NCBI GenBank assembly: GCA_002792495.1
Contig: PFOK01000077.1
Span: forward strand, 1-7,905
Source of the DNA: Candidatus Peregrinibacteria bacterium CG_4_10_14_0_2_um_filter_43_11
GTDB lineage: Bacteria > Patescibacteriota > Gracilibacteria > UM-FILTER-43-11
Length of the DNA stretch: 7,905 bases
Direction: 5' to 3'
Each line of letters begins with the position of its first letter. The first letter of the stretch is position 1. The notes beneath the pieces were generated by a model, which saw only the letters and a list, made by a program, of their open reading frames with translations, had not been told where the DNA came from and did no database searches. Of this stretch, positions 6,376 to 7,905 are shown in pieces. A program made the translations under genes and the position numbers.

Positions 6376-7425
6376 ATGACCTTTGAATTGTTGAAAACAT
6401 TTATTGATGATCAGGGGTGGAATTTTTTTGGCATCACTGATTTTTCCTTCCTCCATTTTAATCTTAAAAAACACAAAAAGATATTTGAGTTGTGGACTCA
6501 GAGGGGGTTTCAGGCAGATATGAATTATCTGGAGCAAATGGAAGAAGACCGTTTTCATCCTGAAAATAAACTTCCCAACATTAAATCCGTGCTTGTGTTG
6601 GGGGCGTGGTATGGAGGTAATAGTAATAGTAATAGTTTAGTAGCGCGGTATGCGCGTGGGAAGGACTATCATAATGTTCTCAAAAAGAAGTGTGTGGCGT
6701 TATCCGATTGGCTCAAAAAACAATATCCGGAAGCAGAAACTTATATTTCTATCGACAGTGGTCCTACGGCAGATCGAGTGTTTGCAGAGACAGCGGGGCT
6801 TGGTTTTTTTGGTAAAAACAGTTGTTTGATCCGACCGAGTCATGGGAGTTATTTTTTTATCGCTTCGGTGATGACGAATTTGGATCTACCTTTAATATCA
6901 ACATCCGCATCCAAGATGCCGATTTGTGGGGATTGTCAAAATTGCCTTAAAAACTGCCCCACAGGTGCTTTGGTGTCACCAGGCGTTGTCGATGCGAATT
7001 GTTGTATCAGTTATTTGACCATCGAGAATAAACAGGGGATTCCGATTGCCTTACGTTCAAAAATCGGCAATCATTTATTTGGTTGTGATGCGTGTCAGGA
7101 GGTTTGCCCCTTTAATCAGGGGCGTAAGGACAAGCAAGTGATTACAATTGATTCGTTGAAGTCGGAAAATGGAGTGGGTGAGTCACTGGATCTGATTGAA
7201 ATTTTTTCCCTCAGTACCGATGAGGATTTTACAAAACGATTCGCGGGAACTCCATTGATGCGTGCCAAACGCCGCGGTTTACTCCGAAACGCCTGCGTGG
7301 TAGCTGGAAACTCTGGTGACGTTTCGCTTATTCCTCATTTGCAGTCTGTTATCGACCGTGAGGATGATACAATGATAAAAGAACACGCCAGATGGGCAAT
7401 TGAACAACTGGAAAATCAGGCATAA
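6376..7425 (+). CDS. queG: Epoxyqueuosine reductase QueG
   Basis: Cytosolic cobalamin- and iron-sulfur-dependent enzyme that reduces epoxyqueuosine to queuosine at the wobble position of GUN-anticodon tRNAs. 349 residues from the ATG at 6376, normal for the family. Visible parts: N-terminal region with RYARGKDYH (91-99); DSGPTADRVFAETAGLGFFGKN (127-148), whose Asp127 matches the proposed proton donor; two 4Fe-4S cluster sets, C184-C187-C190-C194 (CGDCQNCLKNCPTGAL) and C210 with C237-C240-C244 (CDACQEVCPFN); a C-terminal HEAT-like part from about 275 (RAKRRGLLRNACVVAGNSGD). An ATG at 6337 would add 13 residues but probably precedes the transcription start. No Shine-Dalgarno is visible. It is divergent from the channel gene, and no other queuosine gene is in the window, so the source of the precursor is unknown. 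Confidence 0.96.
   Translation: MTFELLKTFIDDQGWNFFGITDFSFLHFNLKKHKKIFELWTQRGFQADMNYLEQMEEDRFHPENKLPNIKSVLVLGAWYGGNSNSNSLVARYARGKDYHNVLKKKCVALSDWLKKQYPEAETYISIDSGPTADRVFAETAGLGFFGKNSCLIRPSHGSYFFIASVMTNLDLPLISTSASKMPICGDCQNCLKNCPTGALVSPGVVDANCCISYLTIENKQGIPIALRSKIGNHLFGCDACQEVCPFNQGRKDKQVITIDSLKSENGVGESLDLIEIFSLSTDEDFTKRFAGTPLMRAKRRGLLRNACVVAGNSGDVSLIPHLQSVIDREDDTMIKEHARWAIEQLENQA
6618..6635 (+). repeat. TAATAG hexanucleotide repeat within queG
   Basis: Three exact TAATAG units read in frame as NSNSNS (residues 82-87), between the strand VLVLGAWYGG and the conserved RYARG. The insertion is in a probable surface loop and copy-number changes would keep the frame. Confidence 0.7.
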
Positions 7426-7523
7426 CACTCCTTATACAACCCTTCCTTCTTTAAAATGGATTAATGCATGATGCCATCTATTTTTTCTGCTTTTATTGCC
7501 TTTGATGCAATGTATCGGGCTTT

Positions 7524-7554
7524 TGCCTCGCCGGCGGGCACCTTTTTTGGTGTC
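7524..7554 (+). terminator. Candidate terminator after queG, with two alternative hairpins
   Basis: TGCC-T-CG (7524-7530), CCGG loop, CGGGCA (7535-7540) form a 6-bp GC-rich stem with a bulged T, followed by CC and six T (7543-7548). The same GGCACC (7537-7542) can instead pair with GGTGTC (7549-7554) around the T-run. It is about 100 nt after the queG stop; no better terminator lies closer. Confidence 0.45.
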
Positions 7555-7690
7555 AAAAAGGGTGAAAAACCTTAGTAGGGCAAACCTCTCTGACCTTTAA
7601 AATACTTCATTTCATTTTCGTATTTTTCAGTCCGGCGTCTTCCGTTTCAGGTAAACCTTCCACTTCAGAACGGTTTGTTCGCATCTTGTT

Positions 7691-7755
7691 GGGGTTTGTG
7701 AGCGGTGTACGCAACAGATCTCCTTATATCGTCGTCTTCCACTGCCACAAACCCC
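7691..7755. repeat. 10-bp inverted repeat with 45-base spacer
   Basis: GGGGTTTGTG (7691-7700) and CACAAACCCC (7746-7755) are exact reverse complements, extended by a T-A and a G-T pair outward. Inside, GC and GGTG can continue pairing with CCAC and GC with small bulges. It directly precedes the palindrome at 7759-7792. Confidence 0.6.
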
Positions 7756-7758
7756 AGA

Positions 7759-7792
7759 CCTGCCTTTGCCGTAGCGGCTTCGCGCAGGCAGG
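7759..7792. repeat. REP-like GC-rich palindrome
   Basis: CCTGCCT (7759-7765) pairs with AGGCAGG (7786-7792), and inside it GCCG-TAG-CGGC (7768-7778) forms a second stem. The block is much richer in GC than its surroundings. Similar palindromes recur between genes in CPR genomes, as I remember; here only one copy is seen. Confidence 0.6.
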
Positions 7793-7905
7793 CCCCATTT
7801 TCCTTGTTTCTTTTTCTTCGTGCATTCAAATGGGTTGAAGCTATTTGGAGGAACACGTTTCTGTAGTGGTTCTGTTATGTTTCTATTCTTTTCTGCTGAC
7901 AAAAA

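Larger units (their letters stand above)
7426..7905. other. 480-base region without a convincing gene
   Basis: After queG I find no reading frame with a recognisable family or a good start on either strand. A minus-strand frame (7856-7665, GTG start, 63 codons) runs through the palindrome at 7759-7792, and its residues are what that GC-rich repeat would give in any frame. The region holds the terminator candidate, a 10-bp inverted repeat at 7691-7755 and the palindrome at 7759-7792. It may be the edge of a unit outside the window. Confidence 0.6.

Noticed and set aside
7665..7856. 63-codon minus-strand frame with GTG start
   Set aside because: It runs through the GC-rich palindrome, has no ribosome-binding site and no recognisable family; an overlapping second frame is equally long.

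Overview
The window looks like a chromosomal segment of a Candidate Phyla Radiation (Patescibacteria) bacterium. The main evidence is the 16S rRNA gene at 3731-5206, which carries CPR-type substitutions: AAUAGACGGGGACC where most bacteria have AAUUGACGGGGGCC, a matching U at E. coli position 1396, and a CCUUGAGGUGUUCGGUUAAGUCC-type segment. All reading frames keep UGA as stop, which argues against the UGA-recoding Gracilibacteria/Absconditabacteria. A Peregrinibacteria-like lineage is my best guess, but this is recall-based and was not checked by a search.

Layout. (1) 2-964 (+): 3' part of an aroA-aroK fusion (EPSP synthase plus shikimate kinase), ending in a hairpin terminator. (2) 1069-2850 (+): a consensus promoter with a 15-bp palindrome just past the start site, then a full-length VanW-family membrane-anchored protein. 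(3) 2895-2962: a degenerate GAAATTC heptad repeat between convergent genes; the same heptad also lies inside the aroA reading frame. (4) 2999-3360 (-): two small membrane-protein genes overlapping by ATGA, a 52-residue one that is easily missed and a DUF5652-like one. (5) 3378-5361 (+): a self-contained 16S unit with strong promoter, boxA, a roughly 318-nt leader full of hairpins, the 16S gene, a short trailer and an intrinsic terminator. There is no tRNA, 23S or 5S after it, so the 16S is unlinked. (6) 5403-6259 (-): a small acidic lipoprotein and, upstream of it, a two-helix K+ channel with a long heptad-perfect coiled-coil tail. (7) 6376-7425 (+): epoxyqueuosine reductase QueG, divergent from the channel. 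(8) 7426-7905: no convincing gene, but several GC-rich palindromes.

The genes are mostly independent transcription units: amino-acid precursor synthesis, envelope, ribosome, ion transport and tRNA modification. I see no defence system, CRISPR array, transposase or phage gene. The least expected signals are the 16S-like sequence inside the 16S leader, three compensated base pairs in 16S helix 28, the isolated 16S unit, the channel's Ile/Leu-plus-Gln coiled coil, the repeat absorbed into EPSP synthase, and the coupled micro-gene pair divergent from the rRNA promoter.
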